From Salinihabitans flavidus (GTDB taxonomy: Bacteria > Pseudomonadota > Alphaproteobacteria > Rhodobacterales > Rhodobacteraceae): a stretch of 64,000 nt of DNA. Below the pieces are notes generated by a model. It worked only from the letters and a program-made list of their open reading frames with translations. It did no database searches and had not been told where the DNA came from. The position numbers were made by a program, and so were the translations under genes. Where the stretch lies: NCBI RefSeq assembly GCF_900110425.1, contig NZ_FODS01000008.1:62001-126000 (forward strand), written 5' to 3'. Position 1 is the first letter of the stretch; each line of letters opens with the position of its first letter. Shown one piece after another: positions 36,446 to 46,231 of the stretch.

Positions 36446-37963
36446 GTGACAGTCATGCACAGGTCAGGCGGGATTCAACCGCATCTTTGGGTTCTCGTCC
36501 TTGTGCAGGGGGTGGTCTCCGCCGCGTCGCTGGTGGTGGAGATCCTCGCCGGGCGGATGCTGGCGCCGCATGTGGGCATGTCGCTTTACACCTGGACAAG
36601 CGTGATCGCCATCGTTCTGGCGGGGTTTTCGCTGGGGCATTGGTGGGGCGGACGGATCGCGAACCGGCCGATTGAAGAGGCGCTGCGGATCACCGGATGG
36701 ACGTTGATTGGCGCGGCGCTCACCACGGCGGCGGCGGCATGGCTTCTTCGGCTGGCGGCGGGGCCGGTGCTGGGCACGGTGGAGCATCCGATCTGGGCCA
36801 TCGTGGTGTTGTGTTCGGCGGTGTTCTTTCTTCCCTCGCTCTTTGCCGGGGTGCCCGCGCCGGTTCTGGCGCAGGTGGCCGTCGTCCGGTCGGAGCGGTC
36901 GGGCGAGGCGCTGGGGGCGATGTTCGCCGCCGGCGCTGTCGGCGCCATCGCCGGAACCCTTCTGGCGGGGTTCCTGTTCATCTCGTGGCTGGGCACGGCG
37001 GCGACGCTGGCGGTGGTCACGGCGGTCTATGTCCTCGCCGCGCTGGTCTGTTTCGCACTGTCGCGGCGCGTCACGGCGCGATTGGGGGCGGCCCTTGTGG
37101 TGATCGGCGCGGGGCTGACGGGGCTGCCGCTTCTGGCGCCGCCGCAATGTGATCACGAGAGCGATTATTTCTGTATCCGGACGGTCGATCTGTCGGCCGA
37201 TCCGGCGCGGCCTGTGCATCTCATGGTGCTTGACCATCTTGCCCACGGGATCGGCGCGCGCGACGTGCCGCAGGTGATGTTCACCGAACATGCGGCGATG
37301 CTACTGGAGCTGTCGAAGCGGCGCGCGCCGTCGCCGGAGGCCACCAGCTATTTCATCGGCGGTGGCAGTTACTCGGTGCCGCGCGCGCTGGCCGATGCGG
37401 GCTTTGGCGAGATCACGGTGTCGGAGATCGACCCCATGGTGACCGAGATCGCGGAGCGCGATTTCTGGCTCGACCGCTCGGAGATGGTCATTTTCCACGA
37501 GGACGCGCGGCGCGCCCTGCTGAGCCGGCCGGAGCGCCGCTATGACCTGATCGTGGGCGATGCCTTCACCGATGTCGCGGTACCCGCGCATCTGATCACG
37601 CGGGAGTTCATGCAGCTTGTGGCGGGCCGGCTGACGCCCGAGGGCAGTTACCTGATGAATGTCATCGACTACGAGGGGCGGTTGCGGGCGCTTGCCAGCA
37701 TGGTGGCCACGGCGCGCGAGGTGTTCCCGCATGTCGAGGTCTGGACCCGCACGGACAGGCCCCCGCCGGGCGAGCGGGCGGTGTTCGTTCTGGTCGCCGG
37801 GCGCGCGCCCGGCGGGCAGGGCGGTTTTGTCGTGCCCGCGCCCGAGCCGGTGCGTTTTGCCGCGCTGCCGCAGGAAGCGTTGGCCCGGCTTGCCGAGACG
37901 CGCGGGCAGATCCTCACGGACGATTTCGCCCCGATCGACCGGCTGATGGGGCGGATGGACTGA
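36446..37963 (+). CDS. Membrane-anchored spermidine synthase-like protein
   Basis: This protein of about 505 residues fuses a seven- or eight-helix membrane domain (about 10-225) to a cytosolic spermidine-synthase-like Rossmann domain. The latter has YFIGGGSYSVPRAL, SEIDPMVTEIAERDFW and YDLIVGDAFTDVAVP. The typical Asp of the aminopropyltransferase site in GGGDG-type loops is replaced by GGGSYS, so polyamine synthesis is doubtful. Start is uncertain: GTG 36446 has AGAGGG close by, while ATG 36407 and 36455 have weaker sites. Confidence 0.78.
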   Translation: MTVMHRSGGIQPHLWVLVLVQGVVSAASLVVEILAGRMLAPHVGMSLYTWTSVIAIVLAGFSLGHWWGGRIANRPIEEALRITGWTLIGAALTTAAAAWLLRLAAGPVLGTVEHPIWAIVVLCSAVFFLPSLFAGVPAPVLAQVAVVRSERSGEALGAMFAAGAVGAIAGTLLAGFLFISWLGTAATLAVVTAVYVLAALVCFALSRRVTARLGAALVVIGAGLTGLPLLAPPQCDHESDYFCIRTVDLSADPARPVHLMVLDHLAHGIGARDVPQVMFTEHAAMLLELSKRRAPSPEATSYFIGGGSYSVPRALADAGFGEITVSEIDPMVTEIAERDFWLDRSEMVIFHEDARRALLSRPERRYDLIVGDAFTDVAVPAHLITREFMQLVAGRLTPEGSYLMNVIDYEGRLRALASMVATAREVFPHVEVWTRTDRPPPGERAVFVLVAGRAPGGQGGFVVPAPEPVRFAALPQEALARLAETRGQILTDDFAPIDRLMGRMD

Positions 37964-37982
37964 GTTCCCCGCGCGCGGCGCG

Positions 37983-38447
37983 CTATACCAGCGCCGCCCA
38001 GAGCACGAAGAGCGCCATGGCGATCACGAAGAGCGAGCCGATGGTGTAGAAGGAGGCGCGCACCTCGTGGTTCTGTGCGGTGAGATAGGCCGCCGCATGG
38101 GCCAGCCGCGCCGCCACGAACCCATAGAGCAGCAGCGATGCCAGCCAGCCCGGCGGCGCGGCGATCACGAAGATCAGCCCGATGGCGAGAAAGGCGGGGA
38201 TGTTCTCCAGATCGTTGCGGTGCATCCGGCGCGAGCGGTCGACGTAATCGTTCAGGTCAAGCTGTTCCGGCCGCGGGTCGGGGTTGAGCGGCGTGGCGCG
38301 CAGATCCTCGGGGTTGACCAGCCCCGCGTTGCTTTTCATCATGCGGTAGACGGTCATCCAGCCCTGCCCCATGATCTTGAGCACCATGAGTGCGGCGGCG
38401 ATGGCATAGGTGATGAACACCGGGTTGTCGAATGTCAGTGCGGTCAT
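37983..38447 (-). CDS. MAPEG-family membrane protein
   Basis: This 154-residue protein has four membrane helices with a long polar loop after the first (residues 35-80) containing DYVDRSRRMHRNDLENIPAFL, the family hallmark for glutathione-binding MAPEG proteins. Bacterial members are usually of unknown substrate. It is convergent with the preceding gene. Confidence 0.85.
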   Translation of the reverse strand: MTALTFDNPVFITYAIAAALMVLKIMGQGWMTVYRMMKSNAGLVNPEDLRATPLNPDPRPEQLDLNDYVDRSRRMHRNDLENIPAFLAIGLIFVIAAPPGWLASLLLYGFVAARLAHAAAYLTAQNHEVRASFYTIGSLFVIAMALFVLWAALV

Positions 38448-38615
38448 TGTCTTGTCCCTTCCGTCCTGTCCCTTTCCTTTCCGACCGGTTCGGCAGTCCC
38501 GTGGCTGCCTGCGCGCGACCGGCGATGAGGGGCAGTCTGGCGCATCGGGCATATACAAGTCACCCGAATTTCCGCTAAACCCCCAGTCGAGGTCACCAAC
38601 AGACAGGATCAGCGC

Positions 38616-39494
38616 ATGAAAATCGCGACCGCCGCCTATCCGCTCGATGTGCTGGAAAGCTGGGCCGCCTATGAGGACAAGATATTCAACTGGGTGAGCG
38701 AGGCCGCCGGGCAGGGGGCGGAGCTTCTGGTGTTTCCCGAATACGGCGCGATGGAGCTGGCGACGCTGGTGGGGCCGGAGGTGGCCGCGGATCTTGAGGC
38801 GTCGAGCCGCGCGGTCTCGGACCGGATCGAGGCGGTCGACGCGCTTTATGCGCATCTGGCGCTGGAGTTCGGGGTGCATATCCTCGGCGCCTCTGCGCCG
38901 GTATACGATGGCGGGGCGCGGCCGGTGAACCGGGCGCGGCTTTTCGCGCCGGACGGCAAGACGGGCGCGCAGGACAAGCAGATCATGACCCGCTATGAGC
39001 GCACGCCCTGGGACGTTGTGCCGGGCGGGCCGCTGCGGCTCTTCGACACGGCGCTTGGCCGGATCGGGGTTCTGATCTGCTATGACAGCGAGTTCCCGCT
39101 TTTCGGCCGGGCGCTGAGCGAGGCGGAGTTGATCCTCGTGCCGTCATGCACCGAGGCGCTGGCGGGCTACAGCCGGGTGCGGATCGGGGCGATGGCGCGG
39201 GCGTTGGAAAACCAGTGCGTGACGGTCATGTCCTCGACTGTGGGGGCGGCGCCGTGGTCGCCGGCAGTGGATGAAAACACCGGCATGGGCGGGGTGTTCG
39301 GTCCACCCGATCACGGATTTCCGCCCACGGGCGTGATCGCCGAAGGGCAGCTGAACCACCCCGGCTGGACCTATGCGGAGGTCGATCTGGCACGCGTGGC
39401 CGAGGTGCGCGCCGATGGCGGCGTGCTCAATCAGGCGCATTGGGCCGAGCAGGAGCCACGCGCGCAGGCGGTGGAGCGGGCGGCGCTGCGCTGA
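38616..39494 (+). CDS. Carbon-nitrogen hydrolase (nitrilase superfamily)
   Basis: This 292-residue hydrolase has the catalytic triad Glu42 (FPEYG), Lys121 (QDKQIMTRYE) and Cys155 (ICYDSEFP). Members cleave C-N bonds of amides or nitriles. A direct link to the nitrile hydratase at the window start is not implied by position. AGGATCAGCGC precedes the ATG. Substrate unknown. Confidence 0.9.
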   Translation: MKIATAAYPLDVLESWAAYEDKIFNWVSEAAGQGAELLVFPEYGAMELATLVGPEVAADLEASSRAVSDRIEAVDALYAHLALEFGVHILGASAPVYDGGARPVNRARLFAPDGKTGAQDKQIMTRYERTPWDVVPGGPLRLFDTALGRIGVLICYDSEFPLFGRALSEAELILVPSCTEALAGYSRVRIGAMARALENQCVTVMSSTVGAAPWSPAVDENTGMGGVFGPPDHGFPPTGVIAEGQLNHPGWTYAEVDLARVAEVRADGGVLNQAHWAEQEPRAQAVERAALR

Positions 39495-39562
39495 CCAGCA
39501 GGCCGGCGCGCGCGGCGGGTGCGGGGGCCGAATAGGCCTTTGCGGCGCGAATCGAATCAGGC

Positions 39563-39591
39563 TTGAAAAACCCCCCGATTCCCCCCATTTA
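39563..39591 (+). promoter_or_regulatory. Candidate infA promoter
   Basis: TTGAAA (39563-39568) is followed after exactly 17 bp by CATTTA (39586-39591), about 45 bp before the infA start. This fits a housekeeping sigma factor promoter for the infA-maf-RNase-yacG run. Confidence 0.4.
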
Positions 39592-39635
39592 GGGGCAGCC
39601 CGCAGCTTTGGCGGGGGACAAACACAGGAGAGACC

Positions 39636-39854
39636 ATGGCCAAGGAAGATACGCTCGAATTTCCCGGTGTCGTGAAGGAACTCCTGCCGAATGCGACATT
39701 CAGGGTCGAGCTTGAGAACGGCCATGAGATCATCGCGCATACGGCAGGCAAGATGCGCAAGAACCGCATCCGTGTTCTGGCAGGCGACAAGGTTCAGGTG
39801 GAAATGACACCCTATGACCTGACCAAGGGGCGGATCAACTACCGCTTCAAGTAA
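39636..39854 (+). CDS. infA: Translation initiation factor IF-1
   Basis: This 72-residue S1/OB-fold protein is the universal initiation factor IF-1. The start [20 protein letters not shown] and the [19 protein letters not shown] segment are near-invariant. AGGAGAGACC provides the ribosome site. It heads a short housekeeping cluster. Confidence 0.98.
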   Translation: MAKEDTLEFPGVVKELLPNATFRVELENGHEIIAHTAGKMRKNRIRVLAGDKVQVEMTPYDLTKGRINYRFK

Positions 39855-39900
39855 ACCGCGCTCCCGGGGGGACCCCCGGGCACGGCCCAGATGCACGGGG

Positions 39901-40497
39901 ATGCTCAACATGAAACTGATCCTCGGCTCCGGCAGCCCGCGCCGCCGCGACCTGCTTGCGCAGATCGGGGTTGTCGCGGATGAGATACGCCCCCCCGAGA
40001 TCGACGAGACCCCCGCAAAGGGGGAGGTGCCGCGCAATTATGCGCGGCGCATCGCGTTGGAAAAGGTGCAGGCGGTGCCCACGGGCGGCGAGCATGAGAT
40101 CGTGCTTTGCGCCGATACCACCGTCGCGATGGGGCGGCGCATCATGGGCAAACCCGCCGATGCGGGCGAGGCGGCGGCCTTCCTGAGTGCCCTGTCGGGG
40201 CGGCGGCACCGGGTGATCACGGCGGTGGCAGTCAAACGCGCGGGCCGGATCTGGACGCGCGACGTGCTTAGCGCGGTGAAGATGAAACGGCTTTCGGATC
40301 TTGAGCTGAACGCTTATCTGGCGACCGGCGACTGGGCGGGCAAGGCGGGCGGCTATGCCATCCAGGGGCCGGCGAGCGCCTTCATCCCGTGGATCAGCGG
40401 ATCGCATTCGGCCATCGTGGGGCTGCCACTGGCGGAGACCGCGGCGCTCTTGCTGGCGGCGGGGTATCCACTTTATCACGGTCAGGGGGACGCATGA
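39901..40497 (+). CDS. maf: Maf-family nucleotide pyrophosphatase
   Basis: This 198-residue protein has the Maf motif [13 protein letters not shown] near the N-terminus and the [18 protein letters not shown] and [13 protein letters not shown] segments. Maf proteins hydrolyse non-canonical nucleoside triphosphates and are linked to division arrest. The start could also be Met at 39910. It overlaps the RNase gene by ATGA. Confidence 0.93.
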   Translation: MLNMKLILGSGSPRRRDLLAQIGVVADEIRPPEIDETPAKGEVPRNYARRIALEKVQAVPTGGEHEIVLCADTTVAMGRRIMGKPADAGEAAAFLSALSGRRHRVITAVAVKRAGRIWTRDVLSAVKMKRLSDLELNAYLATGDWAGKAGGYAIQGPASAFIPWISGSHSAIVGLPLAETAALLLAAGYPLYHGQGDA

Positions 40498-41516
40498 AGG
40501 GACGGCAGATCATTCTCGACCATCTGGAGGGGCGCGAGGCGGCGGCCCTGATGGTGGACGGGCGGTTGCAGGATCTGCTGGTCGATGGCGACGGGCCCCG
40601 CCCCGGCACGGTCTATCGCGCGATCGCCGACCGCCCGGTGAAGGGGCAGGGCGGCATGTTCCTGCGCACGCCTGAGGGAAGCGTTTTTCTGCGGCAGATC
40701 AGGGGGTTGAGCCCCGGTCAGCCGCTTCTGGTGCAGGTGACGGGCCATGCCGAACCGGGCAAGGCGGTGCCGGTGACACAAAAGATCCTGTTCAAGAGCC
40801 GCTATGCCATTGTCACGCCGGAGGCGCCCGGTCTCAACGTGAGTCGGACGATCAAGGACGAGGAGGAGCGCGAGCGCCTTCTGGAGATCGCGCATGAGGT
40901 GATGGAGGGCTCTGACATGGGTCTGATCCTGCGCTCTGCCTGCGCCGGGGCCGGGGCCGGGGAGATCGCCGAGGATATCGCCGAGATGCGCGCGCTGGCC
41001 GAGACGGCCGCAGCCGATCCCGAGGGCGAGGCCGAGGTGCTGACCACCGGGGACGGGCCGCACGTTCTGGCCTGGCGCGACTGGACCGATCCGGCGGAGG
41101 TGGAGACCGCGCCCGGCGGGTTCGAGCGGCATGGCGTTCTCGACGAGATCGAGGCGCTGCGGGGGGCGTATGTGCCGCTTGCGCAGGGCGCGGGGATCTA
41201 TGTGGAGCCGACGCGTGCGCTTGTGGCGGTGGATGTGAATACCGGGGGCGATACCAGCCCGGCGGCGGGCCACAAGGCCAATATCGCCGCGGCGCGCGAG
41301 CTGCCGCGGCAGTTGCGGCTGCGCGGGCTGGGCGGGCAGATCACGCTCGACCTGGCGCCGATGCCGAAGAAGGAGCGCCGCAGTTTCGAAAGTGCGCTGC
41401 GCGCGGCGTTTCGGGGCGACGAGGTGGAGACGGTCTTTGCGGGCTGGACGCCGCTGGGCCATTACGAATTGCAGCGCAAGCGCGCGCGCGTGCCGGTTCT
41501 GGAGGTGCTGTCATGA
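40494..41516 (+). CDS. Ribonuclease E/G family protein (short form)
   Basis: This 340-residue protein is an RNase G-like endonuclease, shorter than full RNase E. The catalytic region [15 protein letters not shown] followed by [21 protein letters not shown] is clear, with the two metal-binding Asp residues in it. The N-terminal S1 part is reduced. It sits between maf and yacG with overlapping ends, a conserved alphaproteobacterial arrangement. Confidence 0.88.
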   Translation: MKGRQIILDHLEGREAAALMVDGRLQDLLVDGDGPRPGTVYRAIADRPVKGQGGMFLRTPEGSVFLRQIRGLSPGQPLLVQVTGHAEPGKAVPVTQKILFKSRYAIVTPEAPGLNVSRTIKDEEERERLLEIAHEVMEGSDMGLILRSACAGAGAGEIAEDIAEMRALAETAAADPEGEAEVLTTGDGPHVLAWRDWTDPAEVETAPGGFERHGVLDEIEALRGAYVPLAQGAGIYVEPTRALVAVDVNTGGDTSPAAGHKANIAAARELPRQLRLRGLGGQITLDLAPMPKKERRSFESALRAAFRGDEVETVFAGWTPLGHYELQRKRARVPVLEVLS

Positions 41517-41704
41517 GCTGTCCGATTTGCAAGAAGGAGACCGATCGCACCTATCGCCCGTTCTGTTCGCGGCGTTGTGCGGATATCGACCTGGGCAATT
41601 GGTTCGCGGGCGATTACGCGGTGCCGTCGCAGAACCCCGATGAGGCGCTGGAGGCCCTTGAAGCGCTGGAAAATGGCGCTTCGGACCCTTCCAAGCCGCA
41701 TTGA
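41513..41704 (+). CDS. yacG: DNA gyrase inhibitor YacG
   Basis: This 63-residue zinc protein has the ligands C3, C6, C18 and C22 (CPIC and CSRRC) and the DLGNWFAGDYAVP segment typical of YacG. YacG binds gyrase and blocks its DNA binding. It overlaps the RNase gene by ATGA. Confidence 0.94.
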   Translation: MSCPICKKETDRTYRPFCSRRCADIDLGNWFAGDYAVPSQNPDEALEALEALENGASDPSKPH

Positions 41705-41770
41705 GGCGGGCGGGATCCGGGTTCCGGCCAACGCAGGCCCATGTCAGTTTGCGTTCGGGCCATGCAGGCC

Positions 41771-41787
41771 CCGGGGCTCTGCCCCGG
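41771..41787. terminator. Stem-loop in the yacG-RidA gap
   Basis: A perfect 7-bp stem CCGGGGC-TCT-GCCCCGG lies between the convergent yacG and RidA genes. I recall GGGGCTCTGCCCC-type hairpins as common in intergenic DNA of this family. No U-run follows, so it may be a repeat or a weak terminator. Confidence 0.4.
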
Positions 41788-41839
41788 ACCCCGAGGTATT
41801 TGACCCGAAAAAATGCACGGGGGCCGGAGTCTTGCGCGG

Positions 41840-42223
41840 TCAGGTGGCGGCGATGGCCTCGATTTCGACGAGAAATTCGGGGCGGGTGAAGCCCGACACG
41901 ATCAGCAGGGTGGAGGCGGGCAGGGCCGCCAGCCCGCCGAGATAGGCATCGCGCGCCGCCATGTAGCCGGCCATATGGGCGCGGTCTGTGACATAGGCGT
42001 TGAGGCGCAGGATATTGGCGCGCGTCATGCCATCCTCGGCGAGAATCAGGTCTATGTTGGACAAGCAGATTTCGGCCTGACCTTGGGCGTCTTCGGGCAC
42101 GATGCCATCCGGCGCGAGGCCGAGCTGACCGCTGGTGACCAGAAGGCGGCTCGCGGGGACGGCGATGCCGTGGCTGTAGGCGGCGAAGGGCGGGGCCAGT
42201 CCGGCAGGGGTGAGGGGGGTCAT
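41840..42223 (-). CDS. RidA/YjgF family protein
   Basis: This 127-residue protein resembles RidA-superfamily enamine/imine deaminases (PPFAAYSHGIAVPASRLLVTSGQLGLAPDG, then the C-terminal EIEAIA). The subfamily is not the archetypal RidA, since the usual active-site Arg context (ASTRxxV) reads ASTLLIV. Its role is unknown. Confidence 0.85.
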   Translation of the reverse strand: MTPLTPAGLAPPFAAYSHGIAVPASRLLVTSGQLGLAPDGIVPEDAQGQAEICLSNIDLILAEDGMTRANILRLNAYVTDRAHMAGYMAARDAYLGGLAALPASTLLIVSGFTRPEFLVEIEAIAAT

Positions 42224-42297
42224 TGCTGTCAACTCCGTCGTGTGGGCTGGCGTTGCCGTGCAGGATGCCAGACTTTCCGGTGCGGGCAAGGCTGCGG

Positions 42298-43569
42298 TCA
42301 GGACTGCGCGGCGTCCTCCTCCTCGCGGTCCGCCTCGGCCTGTTCGGCGGCCCAAGTGCCCGCGGCCTCCACCGCCACGGTGGAGGTGGTGGGCAGAACG
42401 CCCAGATAGCTTTCGGTCTCGTCCACCGGCGCGGTCGCGCGTTGCGTCATGCGGTAGAGCGCATAGAGCGCGATCGCGGCGAAGGTCGCGCCAAGCACCA
42501 GCCAGAAGCCAAACGGGCCAACCCCTTCCATCGCCCAGCCGGTGACCATCGGACCGGCGATCGCGCCCAGCCCGAAGGTGAAGACCAGCCCGCCGGAGGC
42601 CGCCGGCATATCCTCGACCGGCAGCGAATCGTTGGTGTAGGCCAGAAACAGGGCATAAAGCGGCGTCGTCACACCGCCGGCAAAGAACGCGGCCGCCATC
42701 AGGGGCCACAGACCCCCGCCGGTGATCCAGCCCACGGCGCAGGAGGTCGCGCCGAGCGCGGCCGCCCCGAAGATCAGCTTGCGGCGGTCCATCCGGTCCG
42801 AGAGCCAGCCGATGGGGTATTGCATCAGCAGCGCGCCGGCGAAGAGCATCGCGACGAAGAGCGCGATCTGCGACGCCGTCATCCCGATTTGCGTGCCGAA
42901 GACCGCGCCCATGCCCGATTGCGTCGCATAGACGCCGCCCAGAAGGAAGATCCCCACGGTTCCCAGCGGCGAGCCGATGAAAAGCTGACGCAGCGACATC
43001 GGGCGCGCCACATCGACCGCCGGGACAGGGGTGGCCGACAGCAGGATGGGCGCGAAGGAGATCGACACGAGGATCGAGGCCCCGATGAAGAGCACCGACG
43101 TGCCCGCATCGCCCAGCGTTAGAAGCCCCTGCGCGCCGATGATGCCCAGCGTCTGCGCGATCATGTAGGCCGACAGCACCTTGCCGCGTGTCTCGTTGGT
43201 GGCGGCGTTGTTCAGCCAGCTTTCGGCGGCGACATAGATGCCCGACATGCAGAAACCCACCAGAACCCGCAGGATCGTCCAGGCCCAGGGGTCTGTCAGC
43301 AGCGGAAAGGCGATCAGCCCCGCCGACATGAAGCTGCCAAGCGCCGCGAAGACCCGCACATGCCCCACCCGGCGGATCATCAGCGGGGTGATCCGGGCGC
43401 CCGACAGGAAACCGAGAAAGTAGCCGGAGGTGACGATGGCCAGTTCGGTGGCCGAGAACCCCTCGATCCCGCCGCGCAGGCCGATCAGGGTGAAATGCAT
43501 GCCGTTGCCCAGCATGATGAGCACGATTCCGAGCAGAAGGGCCCAGACCCCGGACAACACCTTGATCAT
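42298..43569 (-). CDS. MFS transporter, YcaD-like
   Basis: This 423-residue protein has 12 membrane helices with MFS loop motifs GYFLGFLSGARITPLMIRRVGHVRV after helix 2 and GWLSDRMDRRKLI after helix 8. The acidic C-terminal tail of about 40 residues (EQAEADREEEDAAQS) is unusual. The substrate is unknown. Confidence 0.88.
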   Translation of the reverse strand: MIKVLSGVWALLLGIVLIMLGNGMHFTLIGLRGGIEGFSATELAIVTSGYFLGFLSGARITPLMIRRVGHVRVFAALGSFMSAGLIAFPLLTDPWAWTILRVLVGFCMSGIYVAAESWLNNAATNETRGKVLSAYMIAQTLGIIGAQGLLTLGDAGTSVLFIGASILVSISFAPILLSATPVPAVDVARPMSLRQLFIGSPLGTVGIFLLGGVYATQSGMGAVFGTQIGMTASQIALFVAMLFAGALLMQYPIGWLSDRMDRRKLIFGAAALGATSCAVGWITGGGLWPLMAAAFFAGGVTTPLYALFLAYTNDSLPVEDMPAASGGLVFTFGLGAIAGPMVTGWAMEGVGPFGFWLVLGATFAAIALYALYRMTQRATAPVDETESYLGVLPTTSTVAVEAAGTWAAEQAEADREEEDAAQS

Positions 43570-43725
43570 GACATGACCCTTCGCGCGCTGAACACCTCGC
43601 TCCCTTTTAGGGATGTCGCACAGGTCTGACAACGCTGCCGTTGCCGCAGCGCCGCATTCGTGCCTGTTCCCGACACGCGGTCAGGGGGAAGGTCCGGCCT
43701 GGAATCGCGCGGCGAGCGCCCGTCA

Positions 43726-43971
43726 CTAGCCGCCCTTGAGGCGCTGCATCAGGAACACCTCGCTGTCCGGTGCGATCGGCTCATCCTGCGCGCTGGCGAT
43801 GATGCGGCCATCAACGGCGACCGACACGCCCGCGTCGATCGCCTCTTGCAGGCCGGGATGCTTTTCCACCAGCGCGTCGAGGAGGGCGCCGACGGTATCG
43901 GCCTGCACCTCGACCACCTCCTTGCCATCGGCCAGCGGGCGCAGGCCGGACCAGAGGTTGACCTCAACCAT
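43726..43971 (-). CDS. MoaD/ThiS-like small sulfur-carrier protein
   Basis: This 81-residue beta-grasp protein ends in Gly-Gly (MQRLKGG), the thiocarboxylate-forming tail of MoaD and ThiS. It overlaps the end of the molybdenum hydroxylase large subunit by 8 bp and is the last gene of that operon. A role in supplying sulfur for the cofactor of this enzyme is an inference from context; no MoaE or ThiF-like gene is adjacent. Confidence 0.75.
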   Translation of the reverse strand: MVEVNLWSGLRPLADGKEVVEVQADTVGALLDALVEKHPGLQEAIDAGVSVAVDGRIIASAQDEPIAPDSEVFLMQRLKGG

Positions 43972-46231
43972 CGCGGGTCTGCTCTTCCAGCGCCTCCAGA
44001 ATCCGGGGCGGCGACATGGGCAGTTGCCGCAGACGCACGCCCGCCGCCGCCGAGACCGCGTTGGCGATGGCCGCCAGCGGCGGGCAGATCGAGGTCTCGC
44101 CCACGCCGCGCACGCCGTAGGGGTGGCCGGGGTTGGGCACCTCGACGATCACCGTGTCGATCATCGGCAGGTCGGAGGCCACGGGGATGCGGTAGTCGAG
44201 GAAAAGCGGGTTCTGAAGGCGCCCGTCCTCTCCGTAGATGTATTCCTCGTTCAGGGCCCAGCCGATGCCCTGCGCCGCGCCGCCCTGAAACTGCCCCTCG
44301 ACGTAGGTGGGATGGATCGCCTTGCCGGCGTCCTGCACCACGGTGTAGCGCACCACGGAGGTCTTGCCGGTCTCGGGATCGACCTCGGCATCGACGATAT
44401 GGGTGGCGAAGCTGACGCCCGCGCCTTCGGGCGTGGCCTCATAGTGGCCGCAGATCGGCCCGCCGGTGGCGCCCATCTTGCGCGTGATCTCCGCGATCGG
44501 CATGGGGGGAAACTCGCCCGCGTTCGGCCCCGACGGCACCGCGCAGCCGTCTTCCCATTTCACCGCATCCTCGGGGATGCCCCATTTCGCCGCCGCGCGC
44601 GCGCAGAGCTTTTTCACCGCGTCCTCGGCGGCCTTGATCGTGGCCAGCCCGGAGGCGTAGGTCACGCGGCTGCCGTGCGAGATCTCGTTATAGCCCAGAG
44701 AGGCGGTATCGGCGATGATCACGCGGATGTTGTCATAGGGCACGCCCAGAACCTCGGCCGCCATGAGCGCAATCGAGGCGCGCGAGCCGCCAATGTCGGG
44801 GGTGCCGACGGCAAGCTGCACGGTGCCATCCTCCGACAGGGCTAGCGAGACGGAGGTTTCCCCGCCGTGGTTGAACCAGAACCCGCAGGAGATGCCGCGG
44901 CCCTGCCCCGGCTTCAGCGGGGCGGTGTAATGCGGGTGGGCCTTCGCGGCCTCCAGCGTCTCGACAAGGCCGATACGCTGGAACCGGGGGCCGTAGCTGG
45001 CCTTCGTGCCTTCGTGCGATGCGTTCCTGAGCCGCGTGTCGATGGGATCGAGGCCGAGCTGGTTGCACAGCTCGTCGATCACCGATTCCACCGCGAAGGC
45101 CGCCATCGGGGAGCCGGGCGCGCGGTAGGCGGCCTGCTTGGGCCGGTTGGTCATCACGTCATAGCCGATCTGATGCACGTTCTTGAGCGCATAGGGCGCG
45201 AAGGCGCACATGGCGGTCATGTCGGCGGGCGCGCCGGGGAAGGCGCCGCCCTGAAGCCGGAAGACGCCCTGCGCGGCGGTGATGGTGCCGTCCTTCTTCA
45301 TCCCGATTTTCACGTCCATCGAGGTCGAGGAGGTGGGGCCGGTGGCGCGGAACACCTCCGCGCGGCTCATCACCAGTTTCACCGGGCGGCTGGCCTTGCG
45401 CGACAGGGCCAGCGCGACGGGTTCGATGAAGACCGCCGTCTTGCCGCCGAAGCCGCCGCCGATCTCGGAGGCGGTGACGCGCAGCTGACTGGTTTCCAGA
45501 TCGAGCAGCGCGGCGCAGACCTTCTGCACGTTCCAGTGGCCCTGCGTGCAGCACCACAGTTCCCCCTTGCCGTCGGCGCCAAGCTGGGCGAGGCAGGCGT
45601 GCGGTTCGATATAGCCCTGATGGGTGGCCTCGGTGACGAAGTGATCCTCGATCACCAGATCGGCCTCGGCAAAGCCGGCCTCCACGTCGCCGTGGCCGCT
45701 TTCGTGATAGCCCGCGACATTGGGGTGCATCCCGTCGGGCACGGTGCCGGCGGCGACGCCCTCCCGGATCACCGGGGCATCGGGCTGCATGGCCTTGTCC
45801 ACGTCGGTGACATGGGGGAGCGGCTCATACTCCACCTCGATCAGTTTGAGCGCGTCCTTGGCGGCGAGCGCGGAGGTGGCGGCCACCGCCGCGATGGCGT
45901 GACCGTCGTAAAGCGCGGTGTCGCCGGCCATGACGTTTTCGAGGATGTTCCAGTTCTCGCCCTTCATGCCGGGGGCCGGTTGCAGCGATTGCGTGAAATC
46001 GGCGCGGGTGACGATGGCCTTCACGCCGCGGGCCGCCTCGGCCTTCGACGTGTCTATGTTCAGGATGCGCGCATGGGCGTGCGGGCTGCGCAGGATGGCG
46101 GCGTGCAGCATCCCCGAGGCGTGGGCGTCGGCGCCGAAGCGGGCGCGCCCCGTCACCTTGTCGAGCCCGTCGGGCCGGTCGGGGCGGGTGCCGATGAACT
46201 TGAAGCTGCCTTTTTGGTCGTCCAGTGCCAT
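43964..46231 (-). CDS. Molybdenum hydroxylase large subunit, second system
   Basis: This 755-residue molybdopterin-binding subunit has the canonical cofactor motif GGGFGGK, the loop QAAYRAPGSP where other hydroxylases have AYRGxGxP, and the catalytic Glu in GVRGVGETSICPP. It is closer to the 4-hydroxybenzoyl-CoA reductase/xanthine dehydrogenase groups than to CO dehydrogenase. The substrate is unknown. It is the third gene of an operon FAD-2Fe2S-Mo-MoaD-like. Confidence 0.92.
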   Translation of the reverse strand: MALDDQKGSFKFIGTRPDRPDGLDKVTGRARFGADAHASGMLHAAILRSPHAHARILNIDTSKAEAARGVKAIVTRADFTQSLQPAPGMKGENWNILENVMAGDTALYDGHAIAAVAATSALAAKDALKLIEVEYEPLPHVTDVDKAMQPDAPVIREGVAAGTVPDGMHPNVAGYHESGHGDVEAGFAEADLVIEDHFVTEATHQGYIEPHACLAQLGADGKGELWCCTQGHWNVQKVCAALLDLETSQLRVTASEIGGGFGGKTAVFIEPVALALSRKASRPVKLVMSRAEVFRATGPTSSTSMDVKIGMKKDGTITAAQGVFRLQGGAFPGAPADMTAMCAFAPYALKNVHQIGYDVMTNRPKQAAYRAPGSPMAAFAVESVIDELCNQLGLDPIDTRLRNASHEGTKASYGPRFQRIGLVETLEAAKAHPHYTAPLKPGQGRGISCGFWFNHGGETSVSLALSEDGTVQLAVGTPDIGGSRASIALMAAEVLGVPYDNIRVIIADTASLGYNEISHGSRVTYASGLATIKAAEDAVKKLCARAAAKWGIPEDAVKWEDGCAVPSGPNAGEFPPMPIAEITRKMGATGGPICGHYEATPEGAGVSFATHIVDAEVDPETGKTSVVRYTVVQDAGKAIHPTYVEGQFQGGAAQGIGWALNEEYIYGEDGRLQNPLFLDYRIPVASDLPMIDTVIVEVPNPGHPYGVRGVGETSICPPLAAIANAVSAAAGVRLRQLPMSPPRILEALEEQTRDG

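Noticed and set aside
41705-41839. Possible tRNA gene after yacG
   Set aside because: I looked for a cloverleaf with a TTCGA-type arm and found only a short GC hairpin.
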